Shown here in pieces: positions 14,246 to 21,259 of a stretch of DNA of 25,904 nucleotides. Location of the stretch: positions 1 to 25,904 of the forward strand of contig DAMU01000012.1 of NCBI GenBank assembly GCA_002499705.1. The letters are read 5' to 3'. The DNA comes from Euryarchaeota archaeon UBA91 (GTDB lineage: Archaea; Thermoplasmatota; Poseidoniia; Poseidoniales; Poseidoniaceae). The stretch's first letter is position 1; the number at the start of each line of letters is the position of its first letter. The position numbers and the translations under genes are program-made. A model generated the notes under the pieces. That model searched no databases and had not been told where the DNA came from. It saw only the letters and a list, made by a program, of their open reading frames with translations.

Positions 14246-14514
14246 CAAATGAAACAACTCTGCCAGATGTGACAGTCGGTACAGGCGAACCGTCGAGCAG
14301 TCGTGTTTTTTTGACACTCTTCTCCGTTGGCCTTCTCGGAATCCTTGCTTTATTCTCGAACGTCTTTGGCTGGGACAACCTTCCTTTGCTTGGCGAACTT
14401 GTTCCACTGATTGGAAATCTTGGTGGTAGTGGGATTTGGTATTATTTAATCGGTATTTTACTTGGAGTGGGTGCAATTGTAGCATCGCTTCTGAGCGAGG
14501 TCATTGTTGATTAG
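14242..14514 (+). CDS. Small two-helix membrane protein, probable partner of the oxidase-like protein
   Basis: The 90-residue product begins with a polar, Thr/Ser-rich stretch (1-20), then two hydrophobic segments (about 22-42 and 64-87) joined by a loop with WDNLPLLGELVPLIG. I recognise no family motif. GGGTGA lies about six bases before the ATG. The stop codon overlaps the strong ribosome site of the 655-residue membrane protein, so the two are very likely translated together and may form a complex. In heme-copper oxidases small one- or two-helix subunits are common, which makes a subunit role reasonable, but this rests on position only. Confidence 0.7.
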   Translation: MTNETTLPDVTVGTGEPSSSRVFLTLFSVGLLGILALFSNVFGWDNLPLLGELVPLIGNLGGSGIWYYLIGILLGVGAIVASLLSEVIVD

Positions 14515-14520
14515 GAGGTG
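14513..14520 (+). promoter_or_regulatory. Strong Shine-Dalgarno for the oxidase-like gene
   Basis: AGGAGGTG lies six bases before the ATG at 14527 and overlaps the previous TAG stop. It decides the start: an ATG at 14523 is out of frame. Confidence 0.7.
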
Positions 14521-14526
14521 TGATGT

Positions 14527-16494
14527 ATGGAAACAGTATTTATTTCTGCAATTCTTTTGGTTGGCACTCTCGCTTTGGTATCGAACTATATGGTTCGTGG
14601 AATTGGCGGAATGGCAAATTCTCTTCGTCAAATTGGAATGTTCTTATTGAACAAGGCGCCAGCCGGATTAATCGATTTGTTTAACGACAAACCCGGTAGT
14701 GGGACCAAGACATGGATGCGCTTTGGAATGGGTTGGTTCTTCATGGCATGTCTCGGCATGTTCCTCGGAATTTGGCACCGTTATGACCCAACTGCTCTCA
14801 ATTCTCTTTCCAGCGTTGGATGGAGTTATGATGACGGCTCAATGCTGACCGATTACACAGCAATCTTCTTTTCAACTGCAATGAACTATCTTTTGATTGG
14901 TGCAGCCTTAATCGCAATCTCCCGCTCTTCGAAAGGTCGACTTGCGAGTGAGGCAAGTGCTTCAATGGTGGCCGTTCTTCTAACAGTATCGACCATTGGT
15001 GTGCTTCTGCTCCCTGCGATTTTTTCATTCATCACTTTGGAAAACGAAGCCGCTATTTTGGAAACGCTGCAAAACGTCTCTTTGCTCCTTGTCTCTTCAA
15101 TGCTTCACATCGCACTGTTCATCAACGTCTTGATTACGATTGGAGAGCGAGAACATGACGACCTTTCACCAACAACTTGGTTCTTGGTGCTCGCACTTGT
15201 TGCCAAGATTATGGGAATGCTGTTCATCTTCTTTGGAGAACTTGCAGGATCGACACAAACTGTTTGGATGGCAGAACGAGTCGTAACTGGATGGGTACCT
15301 CTTGCATTGATTTTCGCCGCAGCCTATCACATCATCCCTTACACAGCCGGTAAACCAGTTTGGTCTGAATCGATGCAGAAAACCTGCATGCTGTTTCTCT
15401 TTATCACCGTCCCACCGTTCTTCCATACTTCAGCAGATGGTGGAGAATTTTTGCAGAACATCGGAGCCCTTCTCATGACGCTCGGTCTTCTCCCAATTCT
15501 TGCAGGTTCGTTCAACATGGTCGCTACAGCAGCCTCAAACCCTGAACGCATAGTCAAGAGTCCAGGTGCTTTTGCTGCTACAATCGCTATGATGCTGCTT
15601 CCAATCTATGCCGTGGGAGGATTCTTTACCGGAATGGACACATTCGTCGGAATGGATAAACTCGGGTCAATGGCACACACTGTTGACACAGGATACATCT
15701 CTACTGTTGGAAGTTTGATGATGCTTGCAGTTCTCTTTACCTCTTATCCATTAACTGCCCGGAAGAAGTTAGCAAAAGCGTCGAATGCCCAACTTGCAGT
15801 TTGGCTCACTTTGATTGGCGGCGTAGCCTCAACCATTTCCGCACTTATCGGTGACTTCACCGCATACGCAGTTTCGGAATCAGGTGTTGAAGATGCAGTC
15901 GCTTCGACTGACGGTTTCTTTTTGGTTTCTGCAGCCATGTTCTACCTCGTCACTGTTGCAAGTATGCTTGCAGCACTTTCGATGATACACACTGGCCGTC
16001 CGAACAATGCAGCCTATTCTGATGTTTCAGCCAAGAGTGATATTGATTCTTACACTCTTGTTGAAGGAACAACCTCGATTCGTGTTCTACTCGGTCGCGG
16101 TGTAGGCGTTGACACAACACTCCACATCGGAGAGGCGGAGGAAGATGAAGGGGGCTCCTCAATCATTCAAGTCTCGGCTCAACTCCATAACGACGAAATA
16201 ACCGAGTTCCCGGTTCCTGAAGAACTGGTGATGCTTGCACAATTCCTTAAGCAAACCAAACAAACGATTTTTGAATTTTTCAGCACGATTGATTTGGATG
16301 GATCCGGAGAAATTGATGGTTATGAATTCCAACAAGCTTTGGCGAAATCCAAAATTGCAAATCTCCCACCTTGGGAAATGGAGCGATTAGTTTCTGCTGT
16401 TGACCTTGATGGCGATGGGCGCCTCAACCTTCCAGAATTGGACATCATGTTGGCGAAGATTCGAAACGAGATTCTTGATTCAGAGGAAGAATGA
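14527..16494 (+). CDS. Heme-copper-oxidase-like polytopic membrane protein, metal ligands absent, with C-terminal EF-hand pair
   Basis: The 655-residue protein has about a dozen hydrophobic helices (residues 1-488) and a soluble C-terminal domain. The helix order and short motifs resemble subunit I of the cbb3/NorB branch of heme-copper oxidases: YHIIPYTAGKPVWS (267-280) matches the YY-x-VP-x-x-A-x-x-PVYS block after helix VI in CcoN as I recall it, and the following helices keep the same spacing. At the places where CcoN has its six metal-binding histidines I read D109 (helix II), R251 (helix VI), F298-F299 (helix VII), and Y390 and S392 (helix X). If this alignment is right, no heme or copper site remains. 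The C-terminus has two canonical 12-residue EF-hand loops, D589-E600 (DLDGSGEIDGYE) and D626-E637 (DLDGDGRLNLPE), so calcium binding is likely. It could be a calcium-regulated membrane protein derived from an oxidase; its function is unknown. Other histidines (84, 194, 268, 300, 384) remain as alternative ligands. Confidence 0.65.
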   Translation: METVFISAILLVGTLALVSNYMVRGIGGMANSLRQIGMFLLNKAPAGLIDLFNDKPGSGTKTWMRFGMGWFFMACLGMFLGIWHRYDPTALNSLSSVGWSYDDGSMLTDYTAIFFSTAMNYLLIGAALIAISRSSKGRLASEASASMVAVLLTVSTIGVLLLPAIFSFITLENEAAILETLQNVSLLLVSSMLHIALFINVLITIGEREHDDLSPTTWFLVLALVAKIMGMLFIFFGELAGSTQTVWMAERVVTGWVPLALIFAAAYHIIPYTAGKPVWSESMQKTCMLFLFITVPPFFHTSADGGEFLQNIGALLMTLGLLPILAGSFNMVATAASNPERIVKSPGAFAATIAMMLLPIYAVGGFFTGMDTFVGMDKLGSMAHTVDTGYISTVGSLMMLAVLFTSYPLTARKKLAKASNAQLAVWLTLIGGVASTISALIGDFTAYAVSESGVEDAVASTDGFFLVSAAMFYLVTVASMLAALSMIHTGRPNNAAYSDVSAKSDIDSYTLVEGTTSIRVLLGRGVGVDTTLHIGEAEEDEGGSSIIQVSAQLHNDEITEFPVPEELVMLAQFLKQTKQTIFEFFSTIDLDGSGEIDGYEFQQALAKSKIANLPPWEMERLVSAVDLDGDGRLNLPELDIMLAKIRNEILDSEEE

Positions 16495-16518
16495 CCACGC
16501 TCACATGGCGGGATCTTT

Positions 16519-17802
16519 GTGAAAATAGGATTAGTTGGCAAACCAAATGTTGGTAAGTCTACTTTTTTCAGTGCCGCAACTTTAGCGAAAGTGGATATTG
16601 CAAATTACCCGTTTTGTACGATTGAACCGAACGTTGGAGTTGCTTTTGTTTCAGCTCGTATTCAATGCCCATGCAAGGATATTCGGCAACGATTGGAGGC
16701 AGAAGGTCGTCTTGAGCCAGTATCTTCAGACGACCCGCGCCAAGGAAGTTTATGTGAGCCAAGAACAGGATCTTGCATTGCCCATCGCCGTCTTGTTCCA
16801 TGTTTCTTAGTCGATATTGCTGGACTCGTCCCCGGTGCCAGTGAAGGAAGGGGTAGAGGGAATGCTTTCCTCGCAGATTTAGCAAATTGTGATGCACTCA
16901 TCCAAGTTATTGATGCAGCTGGTACGACCGATCTTGAAGGTAATCCACAAGGTGCGAACCAAAGTAAAGAAGTGGCTCAGGTACGTATTGGGGAAGAGAT
17001 TGAATTTCTTGGTCAGGAATTAGATGCATGGATTGCAGGATTGTTGAGTGATGGATGGACGCGTGGTGTTCGGCGAGTCCAAGCCGAAGGCGAAAAGGGC
17101 CTGGTGACGTATATACACGAGCAATTGACCGGTCTTGGTTCTACTTCACAATCAATCGCACTTTCGTTTGAAGCATTCAAAGAAGGGCATGAGGAATTGG
17201 GCAGTCCTTGGGATTGGAGTCCAGCAATCATTGCATCACTTGCTTCTCATGTTCGTACTGCACTCTTCCCAATACACATTGGAGCGAATAAGTTTGACAT
17301 TGCGCCATTAGGTGTCCTTGAAGGAGTTTCAGCAAACGGAGTTCTCATGCCTTGCATGGCAGATGTTGAATTGGCTCTACGCCGAGCAGCATCTGCAGAA
17401 TTAATTGCTTATATCCCGGGTCAAGATTCGTTTGATTTCATCAACAAAGACGCACTTTCCGAGCCACAGTTGAATGCTTTGAACCATATGCTGGAACGCC
17501 TTTCAACCAACGGCGGTACTGGAGTCTCAACACTCCTTGACACGGTTTTGTTTGATGAACTCGACCACATTGTTGTGTATCCCGTTCAAGATGAAACGCA
17601 CTGGACAGATGGGGATGGCAAAGTACTTCCCGATGCCTTTGTCGTGCCTTCAGGCATACAAGCGAAACATCTTGCTTACAAAGTGCATAGCGATCTCGGT
17701 GATGGTTTCATTCGAGGCGTCGATGGAAGAAGTCGCAGAGTTGTTGGAGCTGAGCATGAGATGAGTGACGGAGACGTCCTCAAAATACACGCTAAATCGT
17801 AA
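16519..17802 (+). CDS. Translation-associated GTPase, OBG/YchF type, with TGS domain
   Basis: This 427-residue GTPase has G1 GKPNVGKST (7-15), G3 DIAGLVPGASEGRGRGN (99-115) and G4 NKFD (257-260). The NKxD form indicates GTP rather than the ATP preference of bacterial YchF, which has a different G4. A cysteine insert between G2 and G3 (C50-P-C52, C79, C86) is a feature I associate with the archaeal branch of this family and looks like a metal site. The last 80 residues (from about 345, VVYPVQDETHWTDGDGKVLPDAF onward, ending SDGDVLKIHAKS) are a TGS domain. The family binds ribosomes and is thought to act in translation or stress control. The start is GTG at 16519 with GGCGGGAT upstream; no in-frame ATG is available nearby. 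It begins 24 bases after the oxidase-like gene and its stop codon abuts the stop of the convergent zinc-ribbon gene with no gap. Confidence 0.87.
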   Translation: MKIGLVGKPNVGKSTFFSAATLAKVDIANYPFCTIEPNVGVAFVSARIQCPCKDIRQRLEAEGRLEPVSSDDPRQGSLCEPRTGSCIAHRRLVPCFLVDIAGLVPGASEGRGRGNAFLADLANCDALIQVIDAAGTTDLEGNPQGANQSKEVAQVRIGEEIEFLGQELDAWIAGLLSDGWTRGVRRVQAEGEKGLVTYIHEQLTGLGSTSQSIALSFEAFKEGHEELGSPWDWSPAIIASLASHVRTALFPIHIGANKFDIAPLGVLEGVSANGVLMPCMADVELALRRAASAELIAYIPGQDSFDFINKDALSEPQLNALNHMLERLSTNGGTGVSTLLDTVLFDELDHIVVYPVQDETHWTDGDGKVLPDAFVVPSGIQAKHLAYKVHSDLGDGFIRGVDGRSRRVVGAEHEMSDGDVLKIHAKS

Positions 17803-18189
17803 TCAATGGCCTTCAGGACGGTCATAAGATGGCGTAAGCCGAGCCATATCCCCTGAGTATTGTCCACCTCGATAGATGAACCAAACAGGGGCAAGTAAGG
17901 TTAACACAATGAGGAGCGCTAAGAAATACCAACCCCAAGGATTGACATCGCTAAGAACCATTATCCAAAGTGTCCAGAGTAAAGGGATATACATGAATAC
18001 GCTGTATCTACGAGCCATTATCTGTAAGCGAGCACTACGAAGCGGGTCATCATACATGTTCGCAGCCTCTTCTTCAGACACCAAACCGAGTTCTACTCCG
18101 CATCGAACACAAACTTGAGCCTTCGGCCCATTTCCATGAATAAATTGCTCGCGAGAATAGGTGCTTGCACAATGTCGACACGTTGGCAT
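17803..18189 (-). CDS. Small zinc-ribbon membrane protein
   Basis: The 128-residue protein starts with a Cys4 zinc ribbon (C4-x2-C7 in MPTCRHC and C27-x2-C30 in CVRC) followed by a short helical linker rich in Glu, Asp and Arg. Two transmembrane helices lie at about 64-80 and 86-106 (FMYIPLLWTLWIMVL and YFLALLIVLTLLAPVWF), and the tail is short and polar. This layout is common among small archaeal and bacterial membrane proteins without a known function; I do not recognise a named family. GAGGGAG lies five bases before the ATG at 18189. It begins 36 bases after the pabB-pabA fusion on the same strand, so it probably shares that transcript, with no evident link to p-aminobenzoate synthesis. 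Confidence 0.75.
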   Translation of the reverse strand: MPTCRHCASTYSREQFIHGNGPKAQVCVRCGVELGLVSEEEAANMYDDPLRSARLQIMARRYSVFMYIPLLWTLWIMVLSDVNPWGWYFLALLIVLTLLAPVWFIYRGGQYSGDMARLTPSYDRPEGH

Positions 18190-18225
18190 GAGACTCCCTC
18201 AACCATCCCACACACTCCAGATTCT

Positions 18226-20463
18226 TCAAGCATCCGCTTCACTGATAAGGAAATTCTTGAGTAATTCGAGACCTTCTTTTGAGCCAACAGACTCAGGATG
18301 GAATTGTACTCCATGGATCTGAAGTTCAGGATGTTGGATAGCCATGATGGCGTTTGTATCGATTTCATGCGCTGTTATGGTGAAAGGTGACTCATTTGTA
18401 GAAGTAATTGATAGAGAATTGTAGCGAGTGAAGGAGGTCGGTGATTGCAGTGTTGAGAAAAGTCCGGTTTTCTCATGTTTACAGGAACGAGGAGCCCCGT
18501 GCACGGGCCCATTTGGAGAACGGGTGAGTTCCATTCCAGCTGCTAATCCTAGTGCTTGGTGACCGAGGCATATGCCGAGTATTGGTGTGGTGATTTCTCG
18601 ATGAAGAGCCGCATTTGCCAACTCCATCGTGAGTGGTGAATCAGAAGGTACACCCGGGCCGGGGCCTAAGATAATATGAGATGGTTGGAGCCGAGAAATC
18701 AATTGTTTACACGTGCGTAAATCCCAGTGGTTAACCAGTGCCCCTTCTCGCGCTTTGTATACCAGAACCTCATGGCCTAAGCCTGCTATTGCATGAGCAA
18801 TATTGAGTGTAAAAGAGTCGAGGTTATCGATGAGTAAAACGCATTCTTTCGCCTCAGTCATGTCATCAACAAAGCGAACATCGCCTTTTCGTGAGGCCGC
18901 CGGCACTTTCTCAACCTCCAATTCGAAGGTATCAAGTTCACCAATTGGCAAAGATTCCTCATCTCCGTCAATCCATCCACATGCTTTTCGAAGTGCAGCT
19001 GCTTTCCATTTCGCTTCCTGAACTTCTGATTTCGGATGAGAACCAATTGTAATTCCTCCTCCCGCTGCGACATGAGCAACCCACTTATCTCTCTGCTTTC
19101 GAGCGATTAACGTTCGAATCAAGATGTTCCAAGAACTTGCACCAGATACGACATCAATCCAACCGATGGAACCCGTCCAGAATGACCGAGGACGTTGTTC
19201 TAATTCATCAATAGCAGCACAGACGACGGTTCGCGGGCAGCCGGTAATGCTGCCACCTGGGAAAACCGCTTGGAGCGCGTCCAAGCCGGTCAAATCTGGT
19301 TTCAAAACACCCGAGAGGTGGGAGACAAGGTGTTGAACTTGTGAATAAGCTTCGACATCAAATCGTTCCACTTTGACACTCCCAACAGTAGCGACAGAGG
19401 AAATATCATTTCGCATTAAATCAACTAACATTCGATGCTCTGCACGTTCTTTTTCATCGTTAATCATTTCTAAACGCAGTGCAGTTTCTTGCTCAGTGCT
19501 TGAACCTCGAGGCCGAGTACCTTTGATTGGAGAAGTGAATACCGACTCCCCATCGCTTTTGAGTAAGGATTCCGGTGAAGAGCAGACAAGAGATAATCCA
19601 AGGTCGGGGACCTGAAGATAGGCTGAGAAAGGTGCCGGGTTTTGCTCGTTTAACCGTTGGAATACATGGCGCGGGTGTTCGTTGATTTCTCCACTCCACC
19701 ATCTGCCAACATTGACCTGATACATTTGTCCAGAGCGAATACTTTCACAAATCGCTTGAATCGCTTGTTCGTGCTGCTCATCACTCATTGAACTTGTTTC
19801 TGCGGACGGAATACATTTCTCCAAAGGTTCTAACGATTCAATTGATTCCATATTTTCCGAAATTTGAACGCCCCATTTATCGCCCAAGAGAGTGTGTTGG
19901 CCGATCATTCCAGTTGCTTTCTCTTGAATCACGACTCTTTCGACAAGCCATAAAATTGTCAGCAGTTCACCTTCATCAGGAAGGTGCTGAAGTTGAATGG
20001 GTTGTGTCCATTGAACCATGTCATAGGCTAGAGCACCTGCCCAAAACGGACGCTGTGGCAAGGTTGCATTTGGAGGGTTTTCGAAGTTTTCGACTGGGGT
20101 ATGAGGCTGGAGTTTTGTGAGAAGTTCTGAAATCGAGGAAGCAAAAATCGAGGTGGCGTGATACCAACACCCATGTTTCCACTCTTCGACTTGAGCGACA
20201 AACGTAGATTTTTCCTGTAAAAGGATTATTTCTCCGTTGAGTGGGCTGTGCTTTGGTCCAGCAGGGCAATTCTTTCGTTTTGGTTGCTTGACGAGGACTC
20301 TTTTTCGGGAAGGGCCACAGAGGATAGAAAACTGTGCAAGGTGGGTGCTTGGACCACCAGAGTAGAGGAGCAATTCATCCGGTCCGCCGTAGTAAACCGC
20401 TTTTTCTCCAAGCAAACCTATGTTTCGCCAATGGGCGTTTAGCGAAAGAAGATCCTGACTCAT
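18226..20463 (-). CDS. pabB: Fused aminodeoxychorismate synthase: PabB-like domain then PabA-like glutaminase
   Basis: The 745-residue protein joins a chorismate-binding domain (about 1-500) to a class I glutamine amidotransferase (about 545-745). The first part has the TrpE/PabB core: YQVNVGRWW, CSSPESLL, PIKGTRPRG, ERAEHRMLVDLMRND, VFPGGSITGCPR and VAAGGGITIGSHPKSE. K314 in PIKGT is the residue that separates aminodeoxychorismate synthases (Lys) from anthranilate synthases (Ala), so PABA is the better call. The glutaminase has the oxyanion loop ILGPGPG, the nucleophile C632 in GICLGHQ, and H722-P-E724 in VQFHPES. The product would be 4-amino-4-deoxychorismate, precursor of PABA for folate or methanopterin-type cofactors. 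PabB-first order is the reverse of the plant and fungal fusions. The start overlaps the stop of the pabC-like gene by four bases. Confidence 0.88.
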   Translation of the reverse strand: MSQDLLSLNAHWRNIGLLGEKAVYYGGPDELLLYSGGPSTHLAQFSILCGPSRKRVLVKQPKRKNCPAGPKHSPLNGEIILLQEKSTFVAQVEEWKHGCWYHATSIFASSISELLTKLQPHTPVENFENPPNATLPQRPFWAGALAYDMVQWTQPIQLQHLPDEGELLTILWLVERVVIQEKATGMIGQHTLLGDKWGVQISENMESIESLEPLEKCIPSAETSSMSDEQHEQAIQAICESIRSGQMYQVNVGRWWSGEINEHPRHVFQRLNEQNPAPFSAYLQVPDLGLSLVCSSPESLLKSDGESVFTSPIKGTRPRGSSTEQETALRLEMINDEKERAEHRMLVDLMRNDISSVATVGSVKVERFDVEAYSQVQHLVSHLSGVLKPDLTGLDALQAVFPGGSITGCPRTVVCAAIDELEQRPRSFWTGSIGWIDVVSGASSWNILIRTLIARKQRDKWVAHVAAGGGITIGSHPKSEVQEAKWKAAALRKACGWIDGDEESLPIGELDTFELEVEKVPAASRKGDVRFVDDMTEAKECVLLIDNLDSFTLNIAHAIAGLGHEVLVYKAREGALVNHWDLRTCKQLISRLQPSHIILGPGPGVPSDSPLTMELANAALHREITTPILGICLGHQALGLAAGMELTRSPNGPVHGAPRSCKHEKTGLFSTLQSPTSFTRYNSLSITSTNESPFTITAHEIDTNAIMAIQHPELQIHGVQFHPESVGSKEGLELLKNFLISEADA

Positions 20464-21248
20464 TGACCCAACCTCACATCAAACCATGTAGCAGGGTCTT
20501 GGTAATGCGATTGTAAAAGCTTCTGGCACAATGCAGTGAGTGCTTCGCCTTCTCCAAGTGCCTCCCCATCAAGTGAGAGAATACGGCATGCCCCAATCCC
20601 ACTTCCGATGGCAACAACTTCAACAGCCCGAGCAACCAATCGTTCATTCAGTCTGCCAAATTGAACAGGTATTCCAGCCGCCTCAAGTCCACTCACAAGT
20701 GTTTGCAAAGTAATGCTTGCAACTCCACCTTCACTCGGTGCCGCTACCCAGGCAATACCATCTTCATCCAGGACGATGGGCGCAGCACGGTCGGCATCAA
20801 CAATTGCAAAGTCATGGACATGGAAGGCTAAGTCAGCCCCACGCTTTTTTGCCATTTCATGGGCTTGAAGGTACGGCTTCCAATCTCCATGTTTCGTCCC
20901 GTTGATTTTCATTGACCATCGTGGTGCAGGTATTGTAATTGCATCAATTTCTTCGTTTCTAAACTCAGGTTTTCGAATTTCAAAAGAAATCTTTCCTGTG
21001 TGAGAGCATTCTATGCGGACCAACATTGAGGGTTCATTCGAAAGATTGTGAAGGCCTTTTTTCTCTACTTCGAGAAAATAATCAACGATTTGCTGTGAAA
21101 AATTGCTTGGCAATTCAATCCGCAAAAGTTTGGCATGCTCAGTGAATCTCTGTAAATGTAGAGTCCAATCAGCCAGCGAAAAACCGCCATCCCACAAGGC
21201 CGTTGTGAAGACTGCGTCACGGGGGTTTTTGCTTTCCTCGTCGCCCAT
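20460..21248 (-). CDS. pabC: Aminodeoxychorismate lyase-like protein (class IV aminotransferase fold)
   Basis: The 262-residue protein has the fold-type IV PLP layout: LHLQRFTEHAKLLRI near the N-terminus (the L-x-x-H-x-x-R-x block), a candidate PLP lysine at residue 119 in NGTKHGDWK, and a C-terminal GSGIGACRIL segment. Its 4-base overlap with the PabB-PabA fusion makes aminodeoxychorismate lyase, which releases pyruvate to give p-aminobenzoate, the natural assignment. One family block is weak: where class IV enzymes usually have E-(T/S)-x-x-S-N-x-F after the GAD/DE strand, this protein reads WVAAPSEGGVASITLQ, so cofactor phosphate contacts may differ. The ATG at 21246-21248 was preferred over GTG at 21252-21254 because GAGGCG sits five bases before the ATG but would be almost adjacent to the GTG. 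It starts ten bases after the surface-protein stop. Confidence 0.75.
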   Translation of the reverse strand: MGDEESKNPRDAVFTTALWDGGFSLADWTLHLQRFTEHAKLLRIELPSNFSQQIVDYFLEVEKKGLHNLSNEPSMLVRIECSHTGKISFEIRKPEFRNEEIDAITIPAPRWSMKINGTKHGDWKPYLQAHEMAKKRGADLAFHVHDFAIVDADRAAPIVLDEDGIAWVAAPSEGGVASITLQTLVSGLEAAGIPVQFGRLNERLVARAVEVVAIGSGIGACRILSLDGEALGEGEALTALCQKLLQSHYQDPATWFDVRLGQ

Positions 21249-21253
21249 TGACA

Positions 21254-21259
21254 CGCCTC
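21254..21259 (-). promoter_or_regulatory. Ribosome site deciding the pabC start
   Basis: On the minus strand GAGGCG lies five bases before the ATG at 21248 and overlaps the stop codon of the upstream surface-protein gene. This supports the ATG over the GTG at 21254, which falls inside the site. Confidence 0.6.

Noticed and set aside
14527..16494. Working cbb3-type cytochrome oxidase subunit I
   Set aside because: The expected His ligands are not seen at the aligned positions and no CcoO, CcoP or subunit II gene is nearby.
18226..20463. Anthranilate synthase fusion (TrpE-TrpG)
   Set aside because: The PIKGT lysine, the adjacent pabC-like gene and the absence of other trp genes favour aminodeoxychorismate synthase.
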